Assembly: GCF_030409715.1 (NCBI RefSeq)
Contig: NZ_JAUFQI010000001.1
Span: forward strand, 1,109,001 to 1,173,000
Reading direction: 5' to 3'
DNA: 64,000 nucleotides
DNA from: Reinekea marina
GTDB taxonomy: Bacteria > Pseudomonadota > Gammaproteobacteria > Pseudomonadales > Natronospirillaceae
Notes under the pieces: model-generated
What the model was told of the DNA's origin: nothing
Database searches by the model: none
The model's input: the letters and a program-made list of their open reading frames with translations, nothing else
In this document: positions 53,718-63,615 of the stretch, one piece after another
Layout of the letters: the number at the start of each line of letters is the position of its first letter
Position numbering within the stretch: the stretch's first letter is position 1
Position numbers and translations under genes: made by a program

Positions 53718-55574
53718 ATGTCAGCATTCACTCCTCTTAACAATAAAGCATTCGAAAAACGATTATTTCATCGCAGAATGAGTGTGGCATTTGTCATAGT
53801 ATCAATTACTTTGTTGTTATTGCTGTCACGCTTTTTCTTCCTGCAAATACTCGACTATGAAAAGTACGAGTCATTATCCGATCGGAACCGGTTAGAAGTA
53901 TTGCCTATCGCGCCTATTCGCGGGCTTATTTATGATCGAAATGGTGAGCTGTTGGCAAAAAACTTACCAAGCCATACGCTCAGTATTGTTATAGAGCGCA
54001 CTAAAGATATCGACAGCCTTATTGAGCGACTAAAAGAGTTGGTTGAGTTATCTGACGATCAAGTGGATCGGTTTTATAAGCGCTTAAAGCAAAGTCGACG
54101 TCCGTTTGACCCAGTACCGCTTAAAATTAAGCTGACCGAACAAGAAATTGCTGTGCTTGCCGCAGAGCGTTTCTTTTTAGAAGGCGTTCAGGTTGAAGCG
54201 GAACTGATCCGACAATATCCAGAAGCGGACGCTTTCGCCCATGTCATTGGCTATGTAGGTCGAATCAATGAGGCTGAACTTGAAAACTTAGATCTCGGTG
54301 CTTATGCAGGTATCCGATTTATTGGAAAGCAAGGCGTTGAGCGACAGTATGAAAAACAGTTGCTTGGTCAAGCTGGCTACCAACGAGTAGAAACCAACGC
54401 TCGTGGTCGAATTATTAATGTCATTGAAAAGAAAGCGCCGGTACCTGGCGCAAACATCCATTTGCATTTAGACCGTCAGTTGCAATTGTATGCCTATGAA
54501 CTACTCGAAGGTAAAAAAGGCGCAATTGTAGCCATTGAGCCTGAAACAGGCGGAATTTTGGCCATGGTCAGCCGCCCCAGTTACGATCCAAACCTCTATG
54601 TTAGCGGGTTTCCGGCGGTACTTTATAACGCATTGAGAGACTCCCCCGATAAACCCTTTCTAAACAGAACGATCCGTGGCCAGTACCCGCCGGCGTCCAC
54701 CATTAAACCGTTTATCGGCCTGGCCGGAATTAACGAAGGTGTGGTTCGATGGGATACCGTTTATAAATCAACCGGGTCTTTTCAATTGCCAAATGACGAG
54801 CGATTGTATCGAGATTGGAAACGTGGCGGGCATGGTCTCGTTGATATGAAAGACGCTATTGCAGAATCGGTTGATACTTATTTTTATGATATGGCCTATA
54901 AGTTAACGCTCGAACCTATTCATGACATGTTGGCTCAATTCGGGTTTGGACAAGACACCAGTTTAGATCTTTACAACCCATTCAACGGCATTAACCCCAC
55001 GAGAGACTGGAAAAAGAACCGCCATGGCTTTTCTTGGTATGCCGGTGATACGGTTAATTTAGGCATTGGCCAAGGTTATATGCTGGTAACACCCATGCAA
55101 TTGGCGATCGCAACGGCGGTGTTGGCTGAAAAAGGCCAATGGATGATGCCGCGGTTGATATTGCACAGTAATGATGAATCGTTGATGGATTTTCCGGATA
55201 AAGCCCTACCCGATGTTAAGCTCAATAACGATGCACATTGGGATAAAATGAATGAAGCGCTAATGGAAGTCATGTATGGCGCAAAAGGTACGGCAAGAGG
55301 AGCGGGCTATCAGTCTGCCTATTCTATCGCCGGCAAATCTGGCACAGCCCAGTTAGCGCATATTCAACGAGATGAAAACGGTGAGGCGTTAGGTGATGTG
55401 CCTGAGCATCTAATCGACCACGCATTATTTATGGGCTTTGCTCCTGTTGAAGATCCTAAAATTGCCATTGCCGTTGTTGTAGAAAACGGAGGTGGTGGTA
55501 GTTCAGTTGCTGCACCTATGATGCGTAAGCTGATGGATGATTATTTATTGAGAGAGTCTACCTATGCTGAGTGA
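53718..55574 (+). CDS. mrdA: Penicillin-binding protein 2, rod-shape transpeptidase
   Basis: The 618-residue protein has one N-terminal membrane helix (MSVAFVIVSITLLLLLSRFF) and a PBP dimerisation domain. The transpeptidase domain has catalytic Ser in PPASTIKPF, SVD as the second motif and KSGTAQ as the third. It cross-links lateral-wall peptidoglycan in the elongasome. Its stop overlaps the rodA start by 11 bp, as in the classical mrdAB operon. Confidence 0.96.
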   Translation: MSAFTPLNNKAFEKRLFHRRMSVAFVIVSITLLLLLSRFFFLQILDYEKYESLSDRNRLEVLPIAPIRGLIYDRNGELLAKNLPSHTLSIVIERTKDIDSLIERLKELVELSDDQVDRFYKRLKQSRRPFDPVPLKIKLTEQEIAVLAAERFFLEGVQVEAELIRQYPEADAFAHVIGYVGRINEAELENLDLGAYAGIRFIGKQGVERQYEKQLLGQAGYQRVETNARGRIINVIEKKAPVPGANIHLHLDRQLQLYAYELLEGKKGAIVAIEPETGGILAMVSRPSYDPNLYVSGFPAVLYNALRDSPDKPFLNRTIRGQYPPASTIKPFIGLAGINEGVVRWDTVYKSTGSFQLPNDERLYRDWKRGGHGLVDMKDAIAESVDTYFYDMAYKLTLEPIHDMLAQFGFGQDTSLDLYNPFNGINPTRDWKKNRHGFSWYAGDTVNLGIGQGYMLVTPMQLAIATAVLAEKGQWMMPRLILHSNDESLMDFPDKALPDVKLNNDAHWDKMNEALMEVMYGAKGTARGAGYQSAYSIAGKSGTAQLAHIQRDENGEALGDVPEHLIDHALFMGFAPVEDPKIAIAVVVENGGGGSSVAAPMMRKLMDDYLLRESTYAE

Positions 55575-56694
55575 TTTCGTTAGACACGACACCGAAGGGA
55601 CCTTTTCACGCAAAACTTCCATGTGGTATCGCTTGCATATCGATCCTTGGTTATTGCTCGGCCTATTTGTACTCGCAGTGGTGGGTTTGATTGTTTTGTT
55701 CAGTGCATCCGGCGGTGATTTTGGCACCGTGATCCGGCAAGGCATTCGATTGCTGGTGGGCTTTGTTGGTATGCTCATCATCGCGCAATTTGACCCGCGT
55801 GTGTTCCAACAGTGGGGCGGTGTTGCCTTTGTTTTTGGCTTGGGGTTGTTAGTCGCTGTCCTTGTCATGGGTGCAGGCGCTAAAGGCGCACAACGATGGT
55901 TGGAAATTCCAGGGTTATTTCGCTTTCAACCTTCTGAACTTATGAAGTTAGCCTTGCCGATTATGATGTCTTGGTATATTTCGCGCTATGGAGTACCGCC
56001 GCGGTTTAAACATATCGCAGGCTCAGCCATTATATTGTTTCTACCGGTGATTCTTATTTTACAGCAACCCGATTTAGGGACCTCATTATTGATCGCAGCA
56101 TCGGGCATCTTTGTAATTTTTTTAGCCGGACTCAGCTGGAAAATCATAGCAAGCCTTGCCGTAGTTGCATTGGGCTCATTGCCGGCAATGTGGCTGTTTG
56201 TCATGCGAGATTACCAAAAACAACGAGTGCTCACTTTCTTGAATCCAGAATCAGATCCTTTAGGGTCGGGTTGGAATATTATTCAATCTAAAACAGCAAT
56301 TGGCTCTGGCGGTTTGCAGGGCAAAGGCTTTATGGAGGGTACTCAATCTCAACTGGATTTTTTACCGGAAAGCCATACCGACTTTATCATTGCTGTACTC
56401 AGTGAAGAGTTGGGATTTGTGGGCGTCTTAGGCTTAATGTGCGTTTACGCGTTTATTATTTATCGATGCATGGTGATCTCGTTAAATGGGCGAGATAACT
56501 TTACTCGATTACTCGCGGGTTCTTTGTCTTTGACGTTTTTTATCTACATTTTTGTAAACATTGGTATGGTAAGTGGCTTGTTGCCCGTGGTTGGAGTGCC
56601 ACTGCCGCTAGTCAGTTACGGTGGAACATCTATTGTGACGTTGTTAGCCAGTTTTGGGATATTAATGTCGATCAGTACACATCAACATAAGTAA
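55564..56694 (+). CDS. rodA: Rod-shape SEDS peptidoglycan glycosyltransferase RodA
   Basis: The 376-residue SEDS protein has about ten membrane segments. Signatures are RFQPSELMKLALP, LQQPDLGTSLL, GSGGLQGKGFMEGTQSQLDFLPESHTDFIIAVLSEELGF given here only as a region (about 240-280), and PLPLVSYGGTSIV. It polymerises glycan strands with PBP2, the upstream partner it overlaps. Confidence 0.95.
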   Translation: MLSDFVRHDTEGTFSRKTSMWYRLHIDPWLLLGLFVLAVVGLIVLFSASGGDFGTVIRQGIRLLVGFVGMLIIAQFDPRVFQQWGGVAFVFGLGLLVAVLVMGAGAKGAQRWLEIPGLFRFQPSELMKLALPIMMSWYISRYGVPPRFKHIAGSAIILFLPVILILQQPDLGTSLLIAASGIFVIFLAGLSWKIIASLAVVALGSLPAMWLFVMRDYQKQRVLTFLNPESDPLGSGWNIIQSKTAIGSGGLQGKGFMEGTQSQLDFLPESHTDFIIAVLSEELGFVGVLGLMCVYAFIIYRCMVISLNGRDNFTRLLAGSLSLTFFIYIFVNIGMVSGLLPVVGVPLPLVSYGGTSIVTLLASFGILMSISTHQHK

Positions 56695-56789
56695 ATAATT
56701 TACGAACGGTAAAGATGATCGCCATTCGAGAATACAGGGGCTATGGTATGGTCAGTGTTATATTCATTCTATATCAGGGTTTTATTACG

Positions 56790-57752
56790 ATGAAGACAGT
56801 TTTTTTGGGTTTAGTTTTTGTCATCAGTGTTGCCTACGCCGATAACTTTACAGGGTTTCCTCGCACTCAGGCGATTGTGAATATATTAGTTGATGAACAC
56901 GGCTTTGACCGTGAAGAAGTTAATCGTTGGATGAGTGAGGGAAACTATCGACAAGCATCGGTATCAAACTTATCAGCGCCCGCTGAAAAGACAAAAAGCT
57001 ATACACAATACAAGCCCATGTTCGTCACCAACACCATGATTAAAAATGGCCGTGCTTTTGTATCAACGAACAAGGAATTGCTGCAAAAAGCCGAGGACAC
57101 TTACGGTGTGCCTATCAGTATTATAACCGCTATTATTGGAATCGAAACTCGTTACGGTTCATCACGCGGTCGCTATCGTACCTTTGACTCGCTAGGCAGT
57201 TTAGCCGTTACAGAAGGTCGGCGAGCCGATTACTTTCAGCGTGAATGGATTCGATATTTGCTCATTATGCGTGACCAAAACATGGATCCATTAGAAACAA
57301 AAGGATCTTATGCAGGCGCCATGGGTTACCCTCAGTTTATGCCGACAAGTTATGTTGCATATGCTGTTGACCACGATAACGATGGCGATATAGACATCTG
57401 GAATGATGTGAACGATTCTATCGGCTCGGTAGCGAATTATTTAAAAGAAAACGGTTGGCAACGAGGCGGTCGTATTTATTCGACCGTTGGTAACGCCACT
57501 GAAAGCGAGGCGGTAAAACTAAACAGCTTTGACCGAGATCGCACTTTAGCCGAACTCGAAGCCCTGGGCTGGCAAGTTAGCCATAAGGGTGAACCAAATG
57601 ATGTTGTCTTTCCTGTTCGCTTAGAAGGCGAAAGCGGACCGGAATATTGGTTAGGCTATAAAAATTTCTGGGTGGTTTCGCGTTATAATAGGTCTTTTTC
57701 ATACACTATGGCGGTGGTGCAATTAGCAGACGCCATTAAGAGCAGTGAGTAA
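56790..57752 (+). CDS. mltB: Lytic murein transglycosylase B
   Basis: The product is 320 residues from ATG 56790, where a signal peptide (MKTVFLGLVFVISVAYA) begins; the frame runs further upstream without a good start. Catalytic Glu is in IIGIETRYGSSRGRY, and GAMGYPQFMPTSY and the C-terminal FWVVSRYN are family motifs. The signal has an Ala-x-Ala end and no lipobox Cys, so it looks periplasmic and soluble, unlike E. coli MltB. It cleaves glycan to 1,6-anhydro products and follows rodA. Confidence 0.93.
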   Translation: MKTVFLGLVFVISVAYADNFTGFPRTQAIVNILVDEHGFDREEVNRWMSEGNYRQASVSNLSAPAEKTKSYTQYKPMFVTNTMIKNGRAFVSTNKELLQKAEDTYGVPISIITAIIGIETRYGSSRGRYRTFDSLGSLAVTEGRRADYFQREWIRYLLIMRDQNMDPLETKGSYAGAMGYPQFMPTSYVAYAVDHDNDGDIDIWNDVNDSIGSVANYLKENGWQRGGRIYSTVGNATESEAVKLNSFDRDRTLAELEALGWQVSHKGEPNDVVFPVRLEGESGPEYWLGYKNFWVVSRYNRSFSYTMAVVQLADAIKSSE

Positions 57753-57758
57753 GTTTAA

Positions 57759-58556
57759 ATGCAATTGAATTCATTAAATGGCTGGCCGTGGTTGTTAGTT
57801 GGCCTAATACTGGCAGGCTGCTCCAGCCAATATGTTTCACACGATGCGCTGACGGAAACCAGTAACGCTGGCCGTTACAGTTTAAAACAAGATAAAGGGC
57901 CGGACCAGCCGCTAGCCGCCAGTGATATCAATACCACCACACCTAGGAAAGAGCCCTTAAGTAAGCATGGCAATAAGAGCCCCTATACGGTTAATGGTAA
58001 AAAATACCACATAATGTCGAGTGCGCTTGGCTTTAAAGAGGAAGGGCTTGCTTCTTGGTATGGTCAAAAGTTTCACGGTCATAGCACGTCGAATGGCGAA
58101 ACTTTCGATATGTATAAGATCAGCGCGGCTCATAAAACCTTACCATTGCCAACCTGGGTTAGGGTGACCAACCTCGATAACGGTAAATCTATCGATGTTC
58201 GAGTAAACGACCGAGGACCATTCCATGGCGGCCGAATCATCGATTTATCCTATGCCGGCGCGGTTAAATTAGGGTATGTCGATAAAGGAACAGCGAGAGT
58301 GCGCGTTGAAGTGCTCGAAGGTGACTCTTTAGATCAATCGGCTTACTTCGTGCAAGTTGGGGCTTTCAGTTCGAAAGATTCTGCTCAAAACTTACAGAAA
58401 CGACTAAAAAACGAAGTCGATTATAAAGTGGGCGTCTATAAAGATAACTTTTATCGCGTTCGAATTGGTCCCGTTAAGTACGATCAAGCCATTGCGATTC
58501 AGCAGCAATACACCGGAGATGAGTTCGGTAAGCCACTATTGGTTGCGAAACCCTGA
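57759..58556 (+). CDS. rlpA: RlpA-type septal-ring lytic transglycosylase lipoprotein
   Basis: The protein has 265 residues. Lipobox LAGC follows a short hydrophobic start. The double-psi beta-barrel (about 95-185) has ASWYGQKFHGHSTSNGE and VRVNDRGPFHGGRIIDLS; the C-terminal SPOR domain (YFVQVGAFSSKDSA to VRIGPV) binds denuded septal glycans. It acts in the outer membrane/periplasm on division-site murein. It is 6 bp after mltB. Confidence 0.95.
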   Translation: MQLNSLNGWPWLLVGLILAGCSSQYVSHDALTETSNAGRYSLKQDKGPDQPLAASDINTTTPRKEPLSKHGNKSPYTVNGKKYHIMSSALGFKEEGLASWYGQKFHGHSTSNGETFDMYKISAAHKTLPLPTWVRVTNLDNGKSIDVRVNDRGPFHGGRIIDLSYAGAVKLGYVDKGTARVRVEVLEGDSLDQSAYFVQVGAFSSKDSAQNLQKRLKNEVDYKVGVYKDNFYRVRIGPVKYDQAIAIQQQYTGDEFGKPLLVAKP

Positions 58557-58690
58557 TCGCTTAGGTGTAAGTTTCGATGCCCGACCAGTGGTAGGGTGTA
58601 ATATTTAAATACGCTGGTACAATAGCCGCGCTTTATGTTCTGTGGTCTTAATTCTTTTGTGTCATGTCAGGTAATTTTTAAGGAGTTTTT

Positions 58691-59863
58691 GTGAGTTTTT
58701 ATTTTCGTTTAAAGCGTTTTGGGCTTATTAGCCTATGTTCAGTTTGTTCAATGGTATTCGCTGAACCGCTTATCCCTGCAGCACCGCAATTAGCGGCTAC
58801 GTCTTATATATTGATGGATGCTGAAACTCAGCAAATTCTAGTAGCTTATAATGAACATGAACAATTGCCTCCTGCCAGTTTAACCAAACTGATGACCAGC
58901 TATATTGCTGAGCGAGAGATCATAGAAGGTCGCATGTCGCTGACCGATGAAACGTTAGTCAGTGAAAAAGCATGGCGTATGCCGGGTTCTCGGATGTTTA
59001 TCCAAGAAGGTAAAATGGTCAGCATTGAAGATTTGTTGCGCGGAATCATTATTCCTTCTGGCAACGATGCCTCAGTGGCCATGGCAGAGCATGTCGCCGG
59101 CACAGAAGATTTATTTGTTCAGCTTATGAATAAATACGCTGAAAAAATCGGTATGCAAAATACCGTGTTTGCGAATGCATCAGGCTTACCACCGAAAGAT
59201 GACCAGCAGCATCTATCAACAGCCTACGATCTGGCTCAGCTATCCAGAGCCATTATTTACGATAACGCGCAGTTCTTCCCATTGTATTCAGAACGCAGTT
59301 TTAAGTATGGGCCAGTGGCGGCACAACCCAATCGTAACCGTTTATTGGGAACTAACCCCGATGTTGATGGTTTAAAAACCGGCCATACCGACGCCGCTGG
59401 CTATTGTTTAGCCGCATCAGCGAAGCGAGATGGTATGCGACTCATCAGTGTGGTGATGGGAGCGCGGTCAGAAGATGCTAGAGCGCAAGAAACACAAAAA
59501 TTGCTGACCTACGGATTCCGCTTTTTTCGAACCGTTGATGTTCATAAGGCCGACGAGACCCTCTACACTTCTCGTATTTGGGGCGGTGCCGAAAAAGAAA
59601 TGCACGTTGGTTTAGCTGAAGATTTAAAGCTAACTATTGCTCGTGGAGCGGAAGAAACGCTTAAAACCGAAATCAACATTGAATCTGTCATAAAAGCCCC
59701 TATTGAGAAAGGGCAGGTCATGGGTGAGCTAATTGTCTCCATCGGAGGTAAAGAGGTCGCACGTCACGATGTAGTAGCTCTTAAAGAGATCAAGCAAGCT
59801 GGATTCTTTGCTCGAATCTGGGATTTGATCTTATTATTTATTTCTAATTTATTCTCAGGTTAA
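58691..59863 (+). CDS. dacA: D-alanyl-D-alanine carboxypeptidase (PBP5/6 class)
   Basis: The protein has 390 residues with GTG start 58691 behind AAGGAG. Signal peptide ends near V-F-A-E. Active motifs are SLTK (in PPASLTKLMTSY), SGN (IIPSGNDASVAMAEH) and KTG (DGLKTGHTDAAGYC). The C-terminal amphipathic helix FFARIWDLILLFISNLF anchors it to the inner membrane. It trims pentapeptides. A TACAAT element near 58617 suggests its own promoter in the 134-bp gap after rlpA. Confidence 0.96.
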   Translation: MSFYFRLKRFGLISLCSVCSMVFAEPLIPAAPQLAATSYILMDAETQQILVAYNEHEQLPPASLTKLMTSYIAEREIIEGRMSLTDETLVSEKAWRMPGSRMFIQEGKMVSIEDLLRGIIIPSGNDASVAMAEHVAGTEDLFVQLMNKYAEKIGMQNTVFANASGLPPKDDQQHLSTAYDLAQLSRAIIYDNAQFFPLYSERSFKYGPVAAQPNRNRLLGTNPDVDGLKTGHTDAAGYCLAASAKRDGMRLISVVMGARSEDARAQETQKLLTYGFRFFRTVDVHKADETLYTSRIWGGAEKEMHVGLAEDLKLTIARGAEETLKTEINIESVIKAPIEKGQVMGELIVSIGGKEVARHDVVALKEIKQAGFFARIWDLILLFISNLFSG

Positions 59864-59867
59864 TGGT

Positions 59868-60155
59868 ATGAAAGTCTCTAATATTGACAGCGATAAAGCT
59901 CCTAAGATTGAGTTCCCTTGCCCAAACTACGTCATCAAGATTGTTGGTGATGATAAAGACGGCTATCGCGATTTTGTTGCCAGTGTATTAGCAAAGTACG
60001 ACAGCAAGGTTTCAACCGCTTCTTTTACAGAGCAGCCGAGTAAAAATGGCCGATTTGTAAGTCTGACCGTTCGTATGCATATCGAAGCTGAGTCTGTTTT
60101 AAGTGCTTTGTTTGAAGAACTGAAGAAAAGCCCGATGGTTAAAATGGTTTTATAG
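59868..60155 (+). CDS. ybeD: YbeD/DUF493 family protein
   Basis: The 95-residue ferredoxin-like protein begins with the family start [15 protein letters not shown] and ends SPMVKMVL. Biochemical role is unproven; it is nearly always between dacA and lipB, as here (4 bp after dacA, 1 bp before lipB), which suggests regulation of the lipoate genes. Confidence 0.93.
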   Translation: MKVSNIDSDKAPKIEFPCPNYVIKIVGDDKDGYRDFVASVLAKYDSKVSTASFTEQPSKNGRFVSLTVRMHIEAESVLSALFEELKKSPMVKMVL

Positions 60156-60156
60156 G

Positions 60157-60795
60157 GTGGCTGATTTACCCGTCATTATTCGTGATTTAGGCCAAGTCTC
60201 CTACGTGGATACTTGGCAGAAAATGCAGGACTTCACGCTTGAGCGAGACGAATCGACAGTCGATGAAGTGTGGTTGTTAGAGCATGAGCCAGTATTCACA
60301 CAAGGCCAGGCAGGTAAAGCTGAACATATATTGAACCCAGGTGATATTCCTATCGTGAAAGTAGATCGTGGTGGGCAGGTGACTTATCACGGACCGGGGC
60401 AACTGGTGGCTTATGTTTTACTTGATATGACGCGCATTGGATCGGATGTACGAAAGCTGGTCAGTGCATTAGAAGACAGTGTTGTAAACACCTTGTCTCG
60501 TTACGATATTGATGCGGCACCCAAAGCCGATGCGCCTGGTGTCTATGTAAACGAAAGAAAAATATGCTCATTAGGCTTAAGAATTAAAAAAGGCAAGAGC
60601 TTTCACGGGCTGGCCTTGAATATCAATATGGATTTAGGGCCATTCCTACGGATAAACCCGTGTGGTTATGCCGGATTAGAAATGACACAGCTAAATGAAT
60701 TTACAGCAAACCCTGACATGACCTTAATTAAGCAGCAATGGGTCGAAGCATTTTGCCAAGTACTTGCTATGCAACCAAAGTGGGAAACACAATGA
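60157..60795 (+). CDS. lipB: Octanoyl-[ACP]:protein N-octanoyltransferase
   Basis: The 212-residue protein has GTG start 60157 directly after ybeD. Signatures are [31 protein letters not shown], the Lys in [18 protein letters not shown] and the catalytic Cys in [14 protein letters not shown]. It moves octanoate from ACP to lipoyl domains, the substrate of LipA. It overlaps lipA by ATGA. Confidence 0.96.
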   Translation: MADLPVIIRDLGQVSYVDTWQKMQDFTLERDESTVDEVWLLEHEPVFTQGQAGKAEHILNPGDIPIVKVDRGGQVTYHGPGQLVAYVLLDMTRIGSDVRKLVSALEDSVVNTLSRYDIDAAPKADAPGVYVNERKICSLGLRIKKGKSFHGLALNINMDLGPFLRINPCGYAGLEMTQLNEFTANPDMTLIKQQWVEAFCQVLAMQPKWETQ

Positions 60796-61766
60796 CTGAT
60801 ACTGCATCAAAACCGGTAAAGCCTAAAAAGCAACAAGGTGTAAAGTTACGCGGCGCGGATAAAACAGATCGTATTCCAATTAAGGTTATTCCAACGGAAA
60901 CGATGCTGAAGAAACCAGATTGGATTCGCGTACGAATTCCCGCATCGCCTGAAGTAGCAAACATTAAGAAAAAACTTCGTAGCCATAATTTGCATTCTGT
61001 TTGTGAAGAAGCCAATTGCCCTAACCTAGGGGAGTGTTTTAGTCATGGCACCGCAACGTTCATGATCATGGGCGATATCTGTACTCGTCGTTGCCCATTT
61101 TGTGATGTTGCACATGGCCGACCGAATGCATTAAATGAAAAAGAGCCTGAAGAGTTAGCGAAAGCGATTGGGGAAATGGGGCTTAAATACGTTGTAATTA
61201 CCTCGGTTGACCGTGATGATCTGAGAGACGGTGGCGCGCAACACATTACTGATTGTGTCGCAGCGGTGCGTAAGCATTCCCCAGGCATTCGTATCGAAAC
61301 TTTAGTACCCGATTTTAGAGGTCGACTGGACGTCGCTGTTGATATTATGGAAACAGATGCACCGGATGTATTCAACCATAACTTAGAGACGGTCCCATCT
61401 TTGTACAAAAAGGTACGTCCCGGTGCAGATTACCAACACTCTCTCGATTTACTGAAAGCAATGAAAGAGCGCAAGCCCGATGTAAAAACCAAATCTGGTT
61501 TAATGGTCGGCGTGGGCGAAAGCATTGAAGAAGTGAAAGACGTCATGCGTGATCTATACGCACACAAGGTTGATATGGTGACCATTGGACAATATTTACA
61601 GCCTTCTAAGCATCACCTCGCCGTTGAGCGCTTTGTGCACCCAGATGAATTTAAAGAGCTTGAAGATTTTGGCATGGAACTCGGCTTTGAAAACGTAGCC
61701 TCAGGTCCGTTAGTTCGCTCTAGTTACCATGCAGATTTGCAAGCTAAAGGTGAGCAAGTCGGTTAA
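60792..61766 (+). CDS. lipA: Lipoyl synthase
   Basis: The 324-residue radical SAM enzyme starts at ATG 60792; the frame continues upstream inside lipB. Auxiliary cluster Cys lie in [12 protein letters not shown] and the SAM cluster in CTRRCPFC. The C-terminal R-S-S-Y-H-A motif (RSSYHADLQ) supplies the Ser ligand. It inserts two sulfurs into octanoyl groups. It is the last gene of the cluster, followed by a terminator. Confidence 0.97.
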   Translation: MTDTASKPVKPKKQQGVKLRGADKTDRIPIKVIPTETMLKKPDWIRVRIPASPEVANIKKKLRSHNLHSVCEEANCPNLGECFSHGTATFMIMGDICTRRCPFCDVAHGRPNALNEKEPEELAKAIGEMGLKYVVITSVDRDDLRDGGAQHITDCVAAVRKHSPGIRIETLVPDFRGRLDVAVDIMETDAPDVFNHNLETVPSLYKKVRPGADYQHSLDLLKAMKERKPDVKTKSGLMVGVGESIEEVKDVMRDLYAHKVDMVTIGQYLQPSKHHLAVERFVHPDEFKELEDFGMELGFENVASGPLVRSSYHADLQAKGEQVG

Positions 61767-61800
61767 TAGTGAATAAACCGCTAACCCGTTAGCGGCATTG

Positions 61801-61854
61801 AAAAGCCTCAAGGAACCAACCAACATTGTGGTTGAGCTTCCTTGGGGCTTTTTT
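61801..61854 (+). terminator. Terminator after lipA
   Basis: AAGCCTCAAGGAA pairs with TTCCTTGGGGCTT (13 bp, one G-U), with an inner CAACC/GGTTG stem, then a T-run. A perfect smaller hairpin, CCGCTAA/TTAGCGG around CCCG, stands just before it at about 61780-61797. Confidence 0.87.
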
Positions 61855-62003
61855 GTGCCTTTTACTTTCTGTTTTAGGCAAAAAAACGGTGCCTTCTGGA
61901 TAAGAAACGCTGGGTTATTCCCTTAATTCCCTTTCCGAATAGAAAAAATGTTGCCCATGAGCCCTATTTTCCTGCGCCTCGTATTTTAGTGGTCAAAAAT
62001 TTA
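61855..62003. other. Intergenic between the lipA terminator and the ABC transporter promoter
   Basis: These 149 bases contain no ORF of note and no recognised RNA. Together with the terminator and promoter they make up the 312-bp gap. Confidence 0.3.
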
Positions 62004-62032
62004 TTGACGCGATAAAGGTGCGAACGTATATT
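62004..62032 (+). promoter_or_regulatory. Strong sigma70-like promoter of the ABC transporter genes
   Basis: TTGACG (62004-62009), 17-base spacer, TATATT (62027-62032), about 47 bases before the binding-protein ATG. Confidence 0.75.
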
Positions 62033-62078
62033 GTATCCATTATCCCAAAAATAAAAACAACCAAGAAGGAAAATCAAA

Positions 62079-62879
62079 ATGAAAAAAATCATTGCCTCAC
62101 TCTTTAGTATTGCAGCGCTCAGCGCGACGTCCGTTTCTGCTGATACCTTAGATAACGTGGTAGATCGGGGGGAGTTGCGCTGTGGTGTGGTATTGGATTT
62201 CCCACCCATCGGTTATCGAGATGCCAATAACGAGCCCGCCGGCTTCGATGTTGATTATTGCTACGACCTTGCAAAATCTTTAGAAGTGGATGTGAAAATA
62301 ATGCCGCTCACATGGTCTGAACGACTGCCGGTGATTGTGACAGGTCGAGCCGATGTGGTCTTTGGTGGTACTTCCGATAGCCTCGCTAGAGCAAGAACGG
62401 TTGGCTTCAGTATTCCTTACGCAATTTATTACTCACAAGGGGTAGTGAATTCTAAAAGTAACATCAAAACCATCGAAGATATTAAAGGTAAACGAGTTGC
62501 TGCCGCATTAGGAACTTTGCCAGAGCAGGAGTGGTTAGAAATAGCCAAAGAGTGGGGCGAAGAAAGTAATTATCAAAGCTACCAATCTGAAAACGAAGTC
62601 TTCTTAGCCGTTGCTCAAGGCAAAGCCGACATCGGTTTAACTACCAACACCGCCGTTAAGCCCGTGTCTGCACAATATAAAACAATAGAAGCAGGGCCGC
62701 GGATGCCTTGGACTGCCGACTACACCTCTATAGTGAGTAAGCGTGAGGACGTTACTTGGATTAATTACTTGAACTTATTTGTGACCCATCAAGTTCGTTC
62801 GGGTCGTTATCAAGAGTTGTGGGGCAAATATGTCGGTGGTGAAGCGCCGGAACTTCGAATCCCAGGTGTCATGTATTAA
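62079..62879 (+). CDS. Amino-acid-type ABC transporter periplasmic binding protein
   Basis: The 266-residue family-3 solute-binding protein has a signal peptide (MKKIIASLFSIAALSATSVS, cleaved after V-S-A). Typical motifs are RGELRCGVVLDFPPIGY, GFDVDYCYDLA and KIMPLTWSERLPVIVTGRADVV. Family members bind polar amino acids or related compounds; the exact ligand cannot be read. AAGGA precedes the ATG. It is followed by two permease genes. Confidence 0.92.
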   Translation: MKKIIASLFSIAALSATSVSADTLDNVVDRGELRCGVVLDFPPIGYRDANNEPAGFDVDYCYDLAKSLEVDVKIMPLTWSERLPVIVTGRADVVFGGTSDSLARARTVGFSIPYAIYYSQGVVNSKSNIKTIEDIKGKRVAAALGTLPEQEWLEIAKEWGEESNYQSYQSENEVFLAVAQGKADIGLTTNTAVKPVSAQYKTIEAGPRMPWTADYTSIVSKREDVTWINYLNLFVTHQVRSGRYQELWGKYVGGEAPELRIPGVMY

Positions 62880-62942
62880 TCAACCGTAACTCAATACGTT
62901 CTCGCTGCAATTGGTGAGAACGTATGTTGTAAGGAGATACAG

Positions 62943-63605
62943 ATGTTTGAATACAATTTCCACTGGCGCCCAGTATTAAACAGCCTACCCGATTTACTGC
63001 AAGCGGGATTAGTGACCTTAAAAATAGCCTGTTTATCGATGCTTATTGGTGTAGTGATTGGACTATGTTTAGCCCTCATTAGAATCCATATGAGGGGACC
63101 TATTCATTGGTTTGCGGTGACCTGGATTGAAGTTGCGCGCAATACACCGGCACTATTTCAGCTGTTCTTTTTTGGTTTTGGCTTGGGGGCGTTTGGCGTG
63201 AACTTGTCACCCTTTGTCATTATTTTAATGGGTTTAAGTTTTAACTGTGCTGGCTATTTGGCTGAAAATTTTAGAGGTGGGTTTCAGGCAGTACCTATTA
63301 CCCAGCTTAATTCTGCGCGCTGCCTTGGCATGACTTCTTGGCAAGCGTATACCCGAATAGTGATACCGCAAGTTTTTCGAATTGTGTATTACCCAATGTC
63401 AAATCAAATGGTTTGGGCGGTGCTGATGTCGTCACTTGGTATGTTGGTCGGGTTTAAAGAACTCAGCGGTGAAACGCAATTTTTTGCAAGTCGAACATTT
63501 AGAGTGTTTGAATACTTTACCGCCGCGGCCGTTATTTATTACCTCATGGTTAAACTCATTCTTGCAGCGTCTCGCTTATTAGCATCGCGCTTATTTCGTT
63601 ATTAA
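62943..63605 (+). CDS. Amino-acid ABC transporter permease (HisM/GlnP type)
   Basis: The 220-residue protein begins with LQAGLVTLKIACLSMLIGVV, the usual HisM-type start. It has about five membrane segments, the EVARNTPALFQLFFFG loop and the ATPase-contact region ENFRGGFQAVPITQLNSARC. It is 63 bp after the binding-protein gene and 10 bp before a second permease gene, so the transporter uses a heterodimeric channel. Confidence 0.93.
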   Translation: MFEYNFHWRPVLNSLPDLLQAGLVTLKIACLSMLIGVVIGLCLALIRIHMRGPIHWFAVTWIEVARNTPALFQLFFFGFGLGAFGVNLSPFVIILMGLSFNCAGYLAENFRGGFQAVPITQLNSARCLGMTSWQAYTRIVIPQVFRIVYYPMSNQMVWAVLMSSLGMLVGFKELSGETQFFASRTFRVFEYFTAAAVIYYLMVKLILAASRLLASRLFRY

Positions 63606-63615
63606 GGAGGTTGGT